Source: an archaeon (GTDB lineage Archaea; Thermoproteota; Thermoprotei_A; Marsarchaeales; Marsarchaeaceae). Taken from it: a stretch of 51,942 nt of DNA. Below the pieces are notes generated by a model that searched no databases, was not told the DNA's origin, and was given only the letters and a program-made list of their open reading frames with translations. Made by a program: the position numbers and the translations under genes. Numbering within the stretch: the first letter of the stretch is position 1; the number at the start of each line of letters is the position of its first letter. Below, piece by piece: positions 34,246 to 43,431 of this stretch. The stretch is taken from positions 1-51,942 of the forward strand of contig JAJYZJ010000007.1 in assembly GCA_021800035.1 (NCBI GenBank). The letters run 5' to 3'.

Positions 34246-34254
34246 TTATATGAG
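34246..34254 (-). promoter_or_regulatory. TATA box of the zinc-ribbon gene
   Basis: Minus-strand ctcatataag, about 35 bases ahead of the ATG at 34215. Confidence 0.5.
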
Positions 34255-34357
34255 TGTCGAAGCGTGCTGCCATTGCGGGACTTCACCGCGTTTGAAGACA
34301 AGCTCACTGGCGAAGAAGCATAAACTCCGGGGAGCAGTGAAAATCGTCAGAAACTAA

Positions 34358-34625
34358 TGGTTTTTGATAAGAGAAAAAAATTTTGCTTGAGCCCTGCCTA
34401 AAGAAGATTGGATGCGTAAGCTTCAAAATGGCGTTTGCTATTTGTGGCATCTCGCGCGTGTGAAAGCCCATGGCCTGGCAATATGATGCGGTAGTCGGCT
34501 CGCCACCCCGGGGTTTCTAGTAAGCGTCGTTCACTCGTCGCTCTGCCCCCTAAGGGTATGCATCCGAGGTGACAGAATTGTTATAGCAATTGTTTGCGTG
34601 CGAATCACCGGGAGGTTAAAGATCC
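34358..34625. other. Spacer upstream of cdvB-like gene
   Basis: About 270 bases with no supportable gene. It holds a small inverted repeat AATTG-TTATAG-CAATT near 34576-34591 that includes a TATA-like box, and a GGGAGGT Shine-Dalgarno-like site at 34611-34617 ahead of the TTG start. A short AGCG/CGCT stem occurs near 34524-34543. No RNA family recognised. Confidence 0.4.
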
Positions 34626-35213
34626 TTGGGAGAGAGGGAGAGCTTGAAGCTGCAGATTAACGATGCTATTACTACAATCCGAGGGTTACAGAGCAAGATA
34701 GACATCTCAACAAACAAGATGGACGAGCGTGCAAAGCAGTTGCTGCAGTCGGCAGGGGAATACTACGGAAAGCAGGAGCGGGAAAGAGCCACTCTATACG
34801 CTAACGAAGTCGCACTGATTCGCAGTCTGTCCGGTAAACTCTCAAAGAGCAGACTGGTCCTTGAAGTCATCGAGCTCAGACTGGAGACTGTCGTAGAAAC
34901 CGAAGACTTGGCTTCAACTCTTCGCCCTGCAATAGATGCAATTAAGAACGTAAAGAACGACATTGGTCCAATCATTCCAAAGGCTGACGAACTGCTCGCT
35001 CAGGTGAACGGCCAGTTGAGCGATATACTTGCGACCACATTCCATACCGATGTTAAGTCGGTTGACACGGTCATCAAAACTTCCAGTGCTGAAGAGGTAA
35101 TGTCGGAAGTTAGGGCCATGCTTGGTGCAGGCTTAGCGGCTGAACTGCCAACTCCGCCAGAGACCGAATCGGTTGCGCTCACCCAGTCTCAGGAAGAGCT
35201 TTCAGAAGCCTGA
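34626..35213 (+). CDS. cdvB: ESCRT-III / Snf7-like protein (CdvB family)
   Basis: 195 residues, highly helical. The N-terminal segment (KLQINDAITTIRGLQSKIDISTNKMDERAKQLL) and the following helices (RATLYANEVALIRSLSGKLSKSRLVLEVIELRLETV) match the ESCRT-III core of archaeal CdvB proteins, which polymerise on membranes during cell division. The C-terminus (about 150-195) is acidic and Pro-rich, and I see neither a winged-helix domain nor an evident MIM2 motif for the CdvC/Vps4 ATPase, so this may be a shorter CdvB1/B2-like paralogue. TTG start with GGGAGGT upstream; cdvA and cdvC are not in the window. Confidence 0.87.
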   Translation: MGERESLKLQINDAITTIRGLQSKIDISTNKMDERAKQLLQSAGEYYGKQERERATLYANEVALIRSLSGKLSKSRLVLEVIELRLETVVETEDLASTLRPAIDAIKNVKNDIGPIIPKADELLAQVNGQLSDILATTFHTDVKSVDTVIKTSSAEEVMSEVRAMLGAGLAAELPTPPETESVALTQSQEELSEA

Positions 35214-35231
35214 TTTGGCGCATGAACCTAA

Positions 35232-35242
35232 TTTTTTTTTTT
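35232..35242 (+). terminator. T11 terminator after cdvB-like gene
   Basis: Eleven consecutive T begin 19 bases after the stop codon, a typical archaeal U-tract terminator. Confidence 0.65.
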
Positions 35243-35305
35243 AAAGTCTGACTGGGGCGCAACTCGTGGGGGCTCATACGGTGGCAGGGTATGCGGCAGA
35301 GAGGC

Positions 35306-38300
35306 TCATTCGCACTTGGTGAATCCGCACATCTTGCAAGTAAAGCAGCCTCCTTCATTTACGAGAGATTCCTCTCCACAGTTCGGGCATCGCTCAAGGC
35401 CGGCCAGCGTGTGCTTTAATTCGGTTGTGTCAGCAACAAAATCTGCGAGATTCGGTGCAGGGCTCGAAGGCTGGGCTGGTTGCTGAGACTGCGGCGCAGC
35501 AGTGCCTCCAGCGGGTGAATTCATCATCTCTAGCGCCTTCGCTATCGCGTCCGGGACACTGAGGAGATGCAATCCCTTGTCCCACGTAGCGTTTCTTCCC
35601 TGGATTCCTTTCAGACTGTGAATAACCGCGGTAATATCTCCTCCGAGCTGCAGGAAGTTACTGATCAGTTTGCCGATGGCCTCGCTGTATGTTTTCTCTT
35701 CGCTACCCGATTTGCCCAGATTTACAAAGACTTCCCTTACTCTGTCGTTTTCGTCCTTGTTAACAGTTATATAGATTGGACCCTGCACTAGCACCAGTTT
35801 GATAGTTTGCCCGCTCAAGCTCCTCGGCCTTTCCCATTCCTTCTTTAACCCGACTTCGTCTTTTTTGAGTTCTGTTCTATCTGTTATCAGAACGCCTTCT
35901 CGGGATCCTTCGCGGTAGACAGTAATACCTTTGCAACCAGCCTTCCAAGCTTGGAAGTAAATTTGCTCGACCTCTTCGACGGTTGTTTCCTCGGATAAAT
36001 TGACGGTGCTCGAGATGGCGCTGTCTATATGCTTCTGAATCACTCCCTGAAGCTTAACCCGAAATTCGGGTTTGATTTTGTGGGCAGGCACAAAATACTC
36101 AGGCAGTTCGTCCTCGCTCTTTAGGTTAAATTTCGCAATGTATTCCGCTACAAGGGGATGGTAGACTTTGAAGTATTCTTGGCTCAGAGATTCGGACCTT
36201 CTCGTATAGCTGAACGCAAAGATTGGTTCTATTCCACTCGAAGTCCCGGCAAGCACCGAGCCGCTTCCTACTGGAGGGACTGTGAGTATGCAGACATTAC
36301 GAAGGCCATTCTCCTTGATTTTGGACCTGAGTTCTTCGGGCAGTGCAGCAATGAACGGTCTTTCGAGATGTTTTGTCGCGTCGAACAGCGGAAATGGCCC
36401 CTTCTCTTTTGCAAGTTCCACGCTCGCGTCATAAGCCCAGAGTTTGATTTTTTCGAACAGGTGGTCTATATATTCCAGAGAATCCTCGGAGTCATACTTT
36501 ATCTTTAACTTCGCGAGCATATCGGCTAGGCCCGTGAACCCGAGACCTATTCGCCTTCCTGCTCTGCAGGCTTCGCTCTGCGCCGGAAGCGGGTGGCGGT
36601 CATTGTTATAGGTTAATACGTCGTCCAAGAACCTCACACTTACTCGCACACACTTTTCTAGACTCTCCCAGTCAAGCGTCGGGCGGGCTCCGAAGGCATC
36701 CTTCACAAAGTGAGAGAGGTTTATGCTGCCGAGGTCGCAGGCGCCGTAAGGTTGCAGCGGCTGTTCGCTGCAGGGATTCGTGGTTAGCACTTCCAAGCCG
36801 TTATATTCGCTTGGACTCCCTCGCTTTACCGCGTCCCAAAAGATAATACCTGGCTCAGCCCAGTCCCTAGCTGAGTTCACAAGCTCTTTCCAGAGTTCCC
36901 GGGCACGCACGACCCTTTCAATTCTCCCAGTAACAGGGCCATCATACCAGAGGGCGAACTCGGAATCCGACTCGACTGCGCGCATGAACTCGTCTGTCAC
37001 GCGTACGCTTATGTTCGCGTATCTCACGTTCTTCAGATTTCTCTTTACTTTAATGAAATCAAAAATGTCCGGATGGTCGACTCTGATTGTGATCATGAGC
37101 GCGCCTCTACGGCCGGCTTGACCGATGGTACCGGTTGTCTCGCTCATAACATTCATGAATGACACCGCACCTGTGGAATAGGCCGCGGCGTTATGCACGG
37201 GAGCCCCTTTCGGTCGAAGAATGCTGATATCCGTACCCACGCCTCCTCCCAGGCTGTAGGTTCTTGCCGCTTCTTTGCACCAATCGAATATTCCCTCTAT
37301 AGAATCCTCTTTAACGGGAAGTACGTAACAGTTCCCGGTGAGCACGCCATTTCCCAGCACGAATGTATGCGTCTTTGGCTCTTCGCAGCAGTACACTTCT
37401 TCTTCAAACGCAGTTGTAGTGATTGACTCTATGCCTATGGTGTAGTTCCTTTGCGGTTGCGGAGACTTTCTGTATATGGCAGCGTGGTCAGTTCTAAGGA
37501 ACAGGTCCTCGGAGAGCGTAGACTTTCGAAGTCGAAGGCGATAACGCGCGCCGAGCTGCATTTTATCCCGGGTGCCTTTCTTAACCTTAGTGATCCTGTT
37601 TCCGATGATTCCCAATCTGCCTAGCTGCATTTTGATTGCCTGAAGGTCCCCTTTTTGTCGCGACTCGAGCGAGACGCCTCCACTACGAGAATCGACTCGG
37701 GCGCTTGCTGCAAGGAAACCTGACAGGAAGCCATACCAGTATGACGAGGTTTCATTCTCTGGAGGGGGTCGTGTGAAATCATGGGCCGAATTCATTTCAT
37801 TCGTGAAAAGGATATCTCGAGGGATTTTGCTGCTTAGGTCGACTTCTCGCGCTGCAGGAAGATACTTTGCTAGTTCTCTCTTTGGGCCTGACAACTGCAG
37901 CCGATATGTATTCCCGTTCTTTCGTCGTTTATCTGGCCCAGTTCCGTACACAATCCCGTGAACCACACCATCGTAATACCTGCGGTCCTTTGCCGGCCTG
38001 GTGGGAAGGCTTAGCGCCAGTCCGCGATAACCGCTGAGATTCATCAGTTGTCTGGTGGTCGTCTTGACAAGCGCCCCCTTTGTTCTCAACACCCACTCGT
38101 GATTACCCGTGGCGAAGAGAGTATCGCCGTTCTTGAGTGAAAGTCTGAAGAGCTTTTGCCTCCCGAAACTTCTGAACTTTACCCTCGACCATCCTGCAGG
38201 AGTCAGGACCTCTACATCTTCGCCTGCAATGCTGGATATCGGAACACAATCTATTGTGCTCGAAACGGAGAGAGACTGGGCTACCAGCCCGCTACCTTGG

Positions 38301-38689
38301 GAGGAAGTGCGCACTCCTGCTGAGGGCTGGCGTCTTATGAGGACGTTTGTGCTTCCCCTAAGGCAGTTGAGTAATGTGGCCCTCCTGCTCTGGCCCGCGC
38401 CGAATAATATTCTGCCTCCAGGTATGAACGCGAAATTTTCTAGAAGCCAATAGAATTTCTCTTCCCACTCGGCCCTCTTTTCATTCGAGCTCTCTGCGCT
38501 CGCTATTTCCCTTGCTACACGTCGCCACATCTGCGGGGGAGTGATCTCCTGCAGCGTCCCTTTCATGTCCTTCAGGGCATACTTTTCTAGAAAAACCTTT
38601 GCACGGAGGTCGTCGCCCCCGAAGAACTCGCTCGTCACCTTCGGGACGCCGGCGGTCGCGTCTTGGTCGTTGATTTCTGACTCCGTCAA
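35306..38689 (-). CDS. nrdJ: Class II (B12-dependent) ribonucleotide reductase with intein
   Basis: 1127-residue precursor; 782 residues remain after removing the intein (109-453). Extein motifs: RATLLN/CYVLP (redox-active Cys, directly after the intein), YSLGGGVGTDISILRPKGAPV, the radical-site motif NPCSEQPLQPYGACDLGSINL, and GLGFTGLADML. The C-terminus is a Cys-rich zinc ribbon (CPNCGEE, CFTCKMCGFTKCE), usual for adenosylcobalamin-dependent forms. It reduces ribonucleotides to deoxyribonucleotides. TTG start at 38689 with a GGAGG about 7 bases upstream and a TATA-like box near 38711-38720. Confidence 0.95.
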   Translation of the reverse strand: MTESEINDQDATAGVPKVTSEFFGGDDLRAKVFLEKYALKDMKGTLQEITPPQMWRRVAREIASAESSNEKRAEWEEKFYWLLENFAFIPGGRILFGAGQSRRATLLNCLRGSTNVLIRRQPSAGVRTSSQGSGLVAQSLSVSSTIDCVPISSIAGEDVEVLTPAGWSRVKFRSFGRQKLFRLSLKNGDTLFATGNHEWVLRTKGALVKTTTRQLMNLSGYRGLALSLPTRPAKDRRYYDGVVHGIVYGTGPDKRRKNGNTYRLQLSGPKRELAKYLPAAREVDLSSKIPRDILFTNEMNSAHDFTRPPPENETSSYWYGFLSGFLAASARVDSRSGGVSLESRQKGDLQAIKMQLGRLGIIGNRITKVKKGTRDKMQLGARYRLRLRKSTLSEDLFLRTDHAAIYRKSPQPQRNYTIGIESITTTAFEEEVYCCEEPKTHTFVLGNGVLTGNCYVLPVKEDSIEGIFDWCKEAARTYSLGGGVGTDISILRPKGAPVHNAAAYSTGAVSFMNVMSETTGTIGQAGRRGALMITIRVDHPDIFDFIKVKRNLKNVRYANISVRVTDEFMRAVESDSEFALWYDGPVTGRIERVVRARELWKELVNSARDWAEPGIIFWDAVKRGSPSEYNGLEVLTTNPCSEQPLQPYGACDLGSINLSHFVKDAFGARPTLDWESLEKCVRVSVRFLDDVLTYNNDRHPLPAQSEACRAGRRIGLGFTGLADMLAKLKIKYDSEDSLEYIDHLFEKIKLWAYDASVELAKEKGPFPLFDATKHLERPFIAALPEELRSKIKENGLRNVCILTVPPVGSGSVLAGTSSGIEPIFAFSYTRRSESLSQEYFKVYHPLVAEYIAKFNLKSEDELPEYFVPAHKIKPEFRVKLQGVIQKHIDSAISSTVNLSEETTVEEVEQIYFQAWKAGCKGITVYREGSREGVLITDRTELKKDEVGLKKEWERPRSLSGQTIKLVLVQGPIYITVNKDENDRVREVFVNLGKSGSEEKTYSEAIGKLISNFLQLGGDITAVIHSLKGIQGRNATWDKGLHLLSVPDAIAKALEMMNSPAGGTAAPQSQQPAQPSSPAPNLADFVADTTELKHTLAGLERCPNCGEESLVNEGGCFTCKMCGFTKCE
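37331..38365 (-). mobile_element. Intein in ribonucleotide reductase at active-site Cys
   Basis: 345 codons in frame, inserted between RATLLN and CYVLPVKED. Block A is CLRGSTNVLIRR (Cys 1); block B is ATGNHEW with the His; block F reads YCCEEPKTHTFVLGNG; the last residues are VLTGN before extein Cys+1, so the usual penultimate His is Gly. One LAGLIDADG-like helix remains, FLSGFLAASARV (about residue 320-331), with Ala at the acidic position, and the second is not evident; homing activity is probably gone. Splicing is needed because the +1 Cys belongs to the enzyme's active site. Confidence 0.93.
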
Positions 38690-38870
38690 GCCCGACCCTC
38701 CTCAGAGAGGAATGTTAAATTCGCTGAAATGGAACTCGTCAAGTCAGCCTGCGGGTATCTTGCAAACATCAACTAGAGACACATGGTGGCATTAATAACA
38801 GTTTTAGTTGGTGTTCCACTGAACTTCGTAGGTGCCCTTCGGCCACGGGTCCGCAGAAAGGCTGGCCTGC

Positions 38871-38878
38871 TTATATAA
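38871..38878 (+). promoter_or_regulatory. TATA box of purA
   Basis: gcttatataaca, core 38871-38878, about 34 bases ahead of the ATG at 38909. Confidence 0.6.
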
Positions 38879-38908
38879 CAGGGCTCGTGGGCTCGCTTAG
38901 GTAGACTG

Positions 38909-39913
38909 ATGTCAGTAACAGTTGTTGTTGGAGGATTCTACGGGGATGAAGGGAAGGGCAAGATTGTTGCCTTTCATGCGCTCTCACAGAAGCCTGCAGT
39001 CGCGGTCCGTGGAGGCGTCGGACCAAACGCGGGACACACCGTGGTCATGGATGGCGTCACAAGAAAGACGAGGCTGATACCCTCTGCATTCGTGTGCAGT
39101 AGAACCCAGCTTTGCGTATCTGCTGGCGTGTTGGTTGAACCCAGTTTGTTTATATCTGAAGTGAACGAACTAGGAGTAGCGGGAAGGGCGTATTTGGACT
39201 CTGGAGCGGGTGTGATTGAGAAAAGACATATAGAACTTGACAGAACTGACCGAAATCTCAGCTCCAAAATTGGGACTACCGGAACGGGTACGGGGCCCGC
39301 TATGAGCGACAGGGTGTTGCGGCAGCTCAAACTTGCAAGCGAAATAGCAGAGCTCAGCCCATATATGGCTGACATTGCCGGAAAGATCCATAACGCCATC
39401 GAAGAAGGAGAAAGCGTACTCCTAGAAGGTACCCAGGGCACATTTCTCTCGCTTTACCATGGAACCTACCCCTACGTAACTAGCAAAGATGTAACTGCGT
39501 CTTCGATTTGTGCTGATGCAGGAATAGGTCCCACCTGCGTAGATCATGTCCTTGTTGTGTTCAAGAGTTATGTGACAAGGGTGGGGAATGGACCACTTGC
39601 AAACGAGCTTGGTCAGGAAGAGGTAAAGAGCAAGGGCTGGACCGAGCGAGGCAGCGTCACGGGCAGGCTGAGACGCGCGGCACCATTCAATATTGAGCTT
39701 GCAAAACGCTCGGTCAGGCTAAATGGAGCGACGATGTGCGCGCTCACCAAACTGGATGCGATTTTCCCTGAAGCGTCCGGAATGCGCGAGTATGGAAAAT
39801 TACCGAGAGAGTCTAGAGCTTACATAGAAGAGCTTGAGGAGGCGCTCGGCGTACCCATAGTTTATGTAGGCACCGGATCGGAGGTAAAGGACACGGTAGT
39901 CGTGCCTCACTGA
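38909..39913 (+). CDS. purA: Adenylosuccinate synthetase
   Basis: 334 residues: the short archaeal form (bacterial enzymes are about 430). GTP P-loop-like GGFYGDEGKGK (about 8-18), GGVGPNAGHTVV (about 32-43), EGTQGTFLSLYHGTYPYVTSKD and WTERGSVTGRLRRAAPFN are conserved. It condenses IMP and aspartate with GTP to adenylosuccinate on the way to AMP. Monocistronic with its own TATA box; its end overlaps the convergent gatE by 7 bases. Confidence 0.96.
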   Translation: MSVTVVVGGFYGDEGKGKIVAFHALSQKPAVAVRGGVGPNAGHTVVMDGVTRKTRLIPSAFVCSRTQLCVSAGVLVEPSLFISEVNELGVAGRAYLDSGAGVIEKRHIELDRTDRNLSSKIGTTGTGTGPAMSDRVLRQLKLASEIAELSPYMADIAGKIHNAIEEGESVLLEGTQGTFLSLYHGTYPYVTSKDVTASSICADAGIGPTCVDHVLVVFKSYVTRVGNGPLANELGQEEVKSKGWTERGSVTGRLRRAAPFNIELAKRSVRLNGATMCALTKLDAIFPEASGMREYGKLPRESRAYIEELEEALGVPIVYVGTGSEVKDTVVVPH

Positions 39914-41811
39914 TTCTCGCGAGCCACCGCAGTTTGCAGGCGCTCTTTCAGTTTCTCGGATACCAGCGAGCCCGGTGCCCGTCCCTTTACTGCTGCCATT
40001 ACTTCGCCCATTAGCGGTTTGAAGGCTTCCTCCTTTCTTTCCTGTATGATGTGCAAGTTTCTTGCAAGCACATCTTCTATTATGGAATCAAGTTCGGATT
40101 TGGATAAGGTCCTCTCTGCAATCATTTCGATTGCCTTTTCCGCTTTGACTTCGCTTTCAAGCATGAGCTGAACTGCTTGCTTAAGTTGCGTGCGAGTCAG
40201 TCGAGAATTGGATGCTATCTTCAAAGTGGCTAACAGGGTCTCTTGATCAAGCCTGTCTGTGGCGGCCCCCTCCCTCTCAAGCTCTTTCAGGTCTTGGGTC
40301 AAGAATGCTCCGGCAGTCACCGCATAGTTCGGATTCATACTCAGCAATTCTTCTATTACTGGTAGCCACTCGGAACCGACAATTTGCGAACTGAGTTCAG
40401 CGCTCGCTCCAAGCCTCTTTAGAGTTTCTGCGGTTTTTTCGATCGGAGCAGGAATATTTCTGGTCAGGTCTAAGAGGTAGCCAGAAGTAATCCGGGTCCC
40501 AGGCACGTCTGTCTCCGGGTACATCCTTGCTGAGCCAGGCAGTGGACGAGAGTACCTTGTCGTACCGTCTGCTTCTGGCGAACGAGTCTCAGGCACGACC
40601 CCGGTTAGGGCATCGTTGCACCGCCGACTGACTACAGCAAGCGCTCTTTTTGCAGCCTCTTGCCTGCCCACGACAATAACGAAGGCGTCTCTCTGGGAGC
40701 AACCTACTGTCTTGTGAACTTCATCAACTTCCTTCTGCTTTATGCCGTAAGCGGGTAACTCATCCGAGTGAAATATCCCTCCGACACCGGCCAGTCGCCT
40801 TGCATAGTCCGCAACTTCAGCTCCGAACCTTAGCCCAGGTGCAACTTCAGTGCCGAAGACACCCACGAATCCCCGAACTCTGAGAGCGTACACCCCTTCA
40901 CGCCGCTTGAGCGCGGACTGGATCGCTCTCGAGTCGGTCTGCTCGAAGACATGAGTGATATCTACCGGAACACAATTCTCGACCTTGGCACCAGCTGCAA
41001 CCAAATTCCTTGCCAGCGAAATCAACCCTTCCTGCCTCTGTTTTTCAAATCTGATCACTTTTGGAATCAGGCTGAGCTCCTGAACTCCTTTGATTTCAAC
41101 TCGCGCGCCGCCCTCCACCGATATATTTACGTCCTGTCTGATTGTGCCCAGGCCCCGCTTGGTTCTTCTTGTCCGCCTGAGAATTTTTCCGATTTCGAGA
41201 GCGGCCATTTCGGCCTCTTCAGCGTTACGGAGATCTGGTTCTGTCGATACTTCGATAAGCGGGATTCCCAGCCTGTCCAGCCGGTAGACCACTTCTCCAC
41301 CATCTTTTCTTGTATCAACGAGTTTTGCTGCGTCCTCTTCCAGGCACACCGTGGCAATTCTTACCTCTCTATTGCCTACAGGCACGCTGCCTCCGGTCCC
41401 AATCAGAGCAGTTCTCTGAAAGCCCCCAGTGTTTGAGCCATCAATCACTATCTTTCGCATAACGAGCACCTCGTCGACAGGTTTGGATTTAAGAAGTAAC
41501 GCCACCTGTAAGCCAATTTCAAGCGCTTCGCTATTGAGCCGGTGGGGCGGCTCCTCATCCATCTCCACAGCACACGAACTTTCGGTAGGTGCCTCATAGA
41601 CAAACTTCCTTCGCCTTTCCTTTTCAAATTCGGCCGCCGGATCTTCCTGTCCCAGCTCACTCTTCGACGGCCTTAGAACGCGTGTAAATTCAATTACCCG
41701 GCCGCCGGCAGAGCCTCGGGTTGGACAGTCGCAGAAGAGTTTCCTTTGGGTGTCTAATTGCTGGTGAACCTCTAAGCCCGCTTTCAAACGTAACTGCCCT
41801 CCGCCACCCAC
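39907..41811 (-). CDS. gatE: Glu-tRNA(Gln) amidotransferase subunit E
   Basis: 634 residues, the normal GatE size. It opens LKAGLEVHQQLDTQRKLFCDCP, the GatB/GatE signature, continues with MDEEPPHRLN, VDGSNTGGFQRTALIGTGG-like segments and GLGTIRQDVNISV, includes the GAD domain inserted mid-protein, and ends in the YqeY-like tail (SELDSIIEDVLARNLHI). With GatD it converts Glu-tRNA(Gln) to Gln-tRNA(Gln), the archaeal route. Its start lies 28 bases inside the end of gatD. Confidence 0.96.
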   Translation of the reverse strand: MGGGGQLRLKAGLEVHQQLDTQRKLFCDCPTRGSAGGRVIEFTRVLRPSKSELGQEDPAAEFEKERRRKFVYEAPTESSCAVEMDEEPPHRLNSEALEIGLQVALLLKSKPVDEVLVMRKIVIDGSNTGGFQRTALIGTGGSVPVGNREVRIATVCLEEDAAKLVDTRKDGGEVVYRLDRLGIPLIEVSTEPDLRNAEEAEMAALEIGKILRRTRRTKRGLGTIRQDVNISVEGGARVEIKGVQELSLIPKVIRFEKQRQEGLISLARNLVAAGAKVENCVPVDITHVFEQTDSRAIQSALKRREGVYALRVRGFVGVFGTEVAPGLRFGAEVADYARRLAGVGGIFHSDELPAYGIKQKEVDEVHKTVGCSQRDAFVIVVGRQEAAKRALAVVSRRCNDALTGVVPETRSPEADGTTRYSRPLPGSARMYPETDVPGTRITSGYLLDLTRNIPAPIEKTAETLKRLGASAELSSQIVGSEWLPVIEELLSMNPNYAVTAGAFLTQDLKELEREGAATDRLDQETLLATLKIASNSRLTRTQLKQAVQLMLESEVKAEKAIEMIAERTLSKSELDSIIEDVLARNLHIIQERKEEAFKPLMGEVMAAVKGRAPGSLVSEKLKERLQTAVARENQ

Positions 41812-43133
41812 GTGCTTCTCGAGCCAATTTCACCCGCCATGTTCTGGCGCATCGCTTTACCTATATTCTCTTTCGGGAGGTTGGCCAAGCACCAGCTCAG
41901 CTTTACGTAGGCTGTCTCGGGAAGCATGTCGTCCAAAGGAATCACACCCACCGACTGGAGCCTTCGGCCGGTAGTGTATACGTCCATATTGACCCTCCCG
42001 AACAAGCACTGAGAGGTCATGAATACCAGCTTTCCGTCTGAAGTCAGCTTGCCGAGCTTGGAGACAAGCTCAGAACTCACGTGGCCCAGACCCGTACCTG
42101 CTATTACTACACCGTCCACTCCGGAATTGAAAACCGCCTCCAGCAGCTCTTCCTTTAGCCCCGGAAACGAATAAAGCAGAGCCGCCCTGTCGCTAAATTG
42201 CGGTTTAAGCTTCGGTATGCCCCCAGATCTCGCGCTAAAATCTCCGCACATCTCGATTTTATTGGGGCTTGCCTTGGCAACCAGACCGTCGTTCACAGGT
42301 CTGAACGCTGCACGGGAGCTAGTATGCATCTTTCTAGTGCGTACACCAGATGTCACGTAGCAATCTGAATCAGAGGGCGTCCCGTGCATGCATACGAATA
42401 CGCCCGCAGCGTTCGCATCTTTTGCGAAATTGACCGCGCTTAACAAATTCAGGTAGGAGTCGCTGCTGGGTCGGTCGCTGCTCCTTTGAGAGCCTACGAA
42501 TACGACTGGAATTCCAAGGCCCTCAAGCGCAAAGCTCAGCGCTGCCGAAGTGTATCCCATTGTGTCCGTCCCGTGGGCCACTACCACCCCGCGCGGCGCT
42601 TTCAGTATTTCAGAATATACCGACTCCGCGATGGTTGTCCAGTAGTTCGGCTTCATGTCTTCGCTCAATATGCTCATCAGCACCTTTGTTTCAACTGAGG
42701 CGACGTCATGGAGTTCCGGAACCAGGTCAAGAAGGTCACGGGCCTCAAGCGCGGGCTTTACCGCTCCAGTCTCGTACTCGACTCGGCTCGCAATCGTGCC
42801 GCCTGTGCTTATCAGCGAAACACGTGGCCCGGAGGCACTACTCTGATTTAGAGTGTCCTCTGTCAACGACTCTTCAGAGTGCGGATATTTTGTTACAACT
42901 CGCACGGAGCATCCTTCAACGGAAACTCCGACATTGTATCCGTTTGCCAGCTTGAGGGTGACGATTTCGTCCCACTCTGACTCCGCCCTGGGCATCAGGC
43001 TCCCGCGCATTACGTGTTCAGCGCAGGAGATCTCAATTGTGTCACTTATCGCGGCACCCGCGCGGGTGAGCGCGGCCAGCGCCCTTCCTCTGTAGCCCGC
43101 ACTAACAAAAGCTGCCAATCTGGGTTCACGCAC
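41784..43133 (-). CDS. gatD: Glu-tRNA(Gln) amidotransferase subunit D
   Basis: 449 residues from GTG 43133. The frame is open to 43235, but homology begins at GYRGRALAALTRAGAAISDTIEI, and TATA-like boxes on this strand at 43158-43166 and about 43178-43185 put transcription start near here. An N-terminal small domain precedes the L-asparaginase-like glutaminase: LISTGGTIASRVEYETGAV (nucleophile Thr), VAHGTDTMGYTSAALSF, GSQRSSDRPSSDS and TSQCLFGRVNMDVYTTGR. It releases ammonia from glutamine or asparagine for GatE. Confidence 0.94.
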   Translation of the reverse strand: MREPRLAAFVSAGYRGRALAALTRAGAAISDTIEISCAEHVMRGSLMPRAESEWDEIVTLKLANGYNVGVSVEGCSVRVVTKYPHSEESLTEDTLNQSSASGPRVSLISTGGTIASRVEYETGAVKPALEARDLLDLVPELHDVASVETKVLMSILSEDMKPNYWTTIAESVYSEILKAPRGVVVAHGTDTMGYTSAALSFALEGLGIPVVFVGSQRSSDRPSSDSYLNLLSAVNFAKDANAAGVFVCMHGTPSDSDCYVTSGVRTRKMHTSSRAAFRPVNDGLVAKASPNKIEMCGDFSARSGGIPKLKPQFSDRAALLYSFPGLKEELLEAVFNSGVDGVVIAGTGLGHVSSELVSKLGKLTSDGKLVFMTSQCLFGRVNMDVYTTGRRLQSVGVIPLDDMLPETAYVKLSWCLANLPKENIGKAMRQNMAGEIGSRSTWVAEGSYV

Positions 43134-43157
43134 TCGTTTTGTGACTGAATAGCGACG

Positions 43158-43166
43158 ATGTATATG
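43158..43166 (-). promoter_or_regulatory. TATA box of gatD-gatE operon
   Basis: Minus-strand catatacat, about 29 bases ahead of the GTG at 43133; it lies within the longer gatD frame and so argues for the shorter start. Confidence 0.45.
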
Positions 43167-43392
43167 AGGACGATGGAATATTTGCGCAAGCCCAAAGCTC
43201 AGTAACGCTCCCGTTTTGTCCATAACCTCGCTCAAAGACTGTAGACATCCTCAGATTGCTCACTAGGAGGAAAATTCCGCCAAACAGTCCCTGCCCCAGC
43301 GGGATTGCAGCAGTACAGGATGCGGACGTGGTTCGGGTGGTTATGGTATGGACTGTAGCCAGTTCGAAACCGGACAGAGTGCCTCAATACCC

Positions 43393-43399
43393 TTAAATC
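43393..43399 (+). promoter_or_regulatory. TATA box of eS30 gene
   Basis: cccttaaatc, about 36 bases ahead of the ATG at 43432. Confidence 0.5.
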
Positions 43400-43431
43400 G
43401 GCGACACCGAGGTATGAGCCGGATAAGCTAA

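Noticed and set aside
34250-34357. 35-residue plus-strand ORF starting MSVEACCHCG
   Set aside because: It overlaps the TATA box of the zinc-ribbon gene and has no second Cys pair or clear promoter; could be real but cannot be supported.
38783-38878. 31-residue hydrophobic plus-strand ORF ahead of purA
   Set aside because: Runs into the purA TATA box; no conserved feature seen.
43134-43235. 34 extra N-terminal codons of gatD
   Set aside because: They cross TATA-like boxes on the same strand and precede the conserved GatD start.
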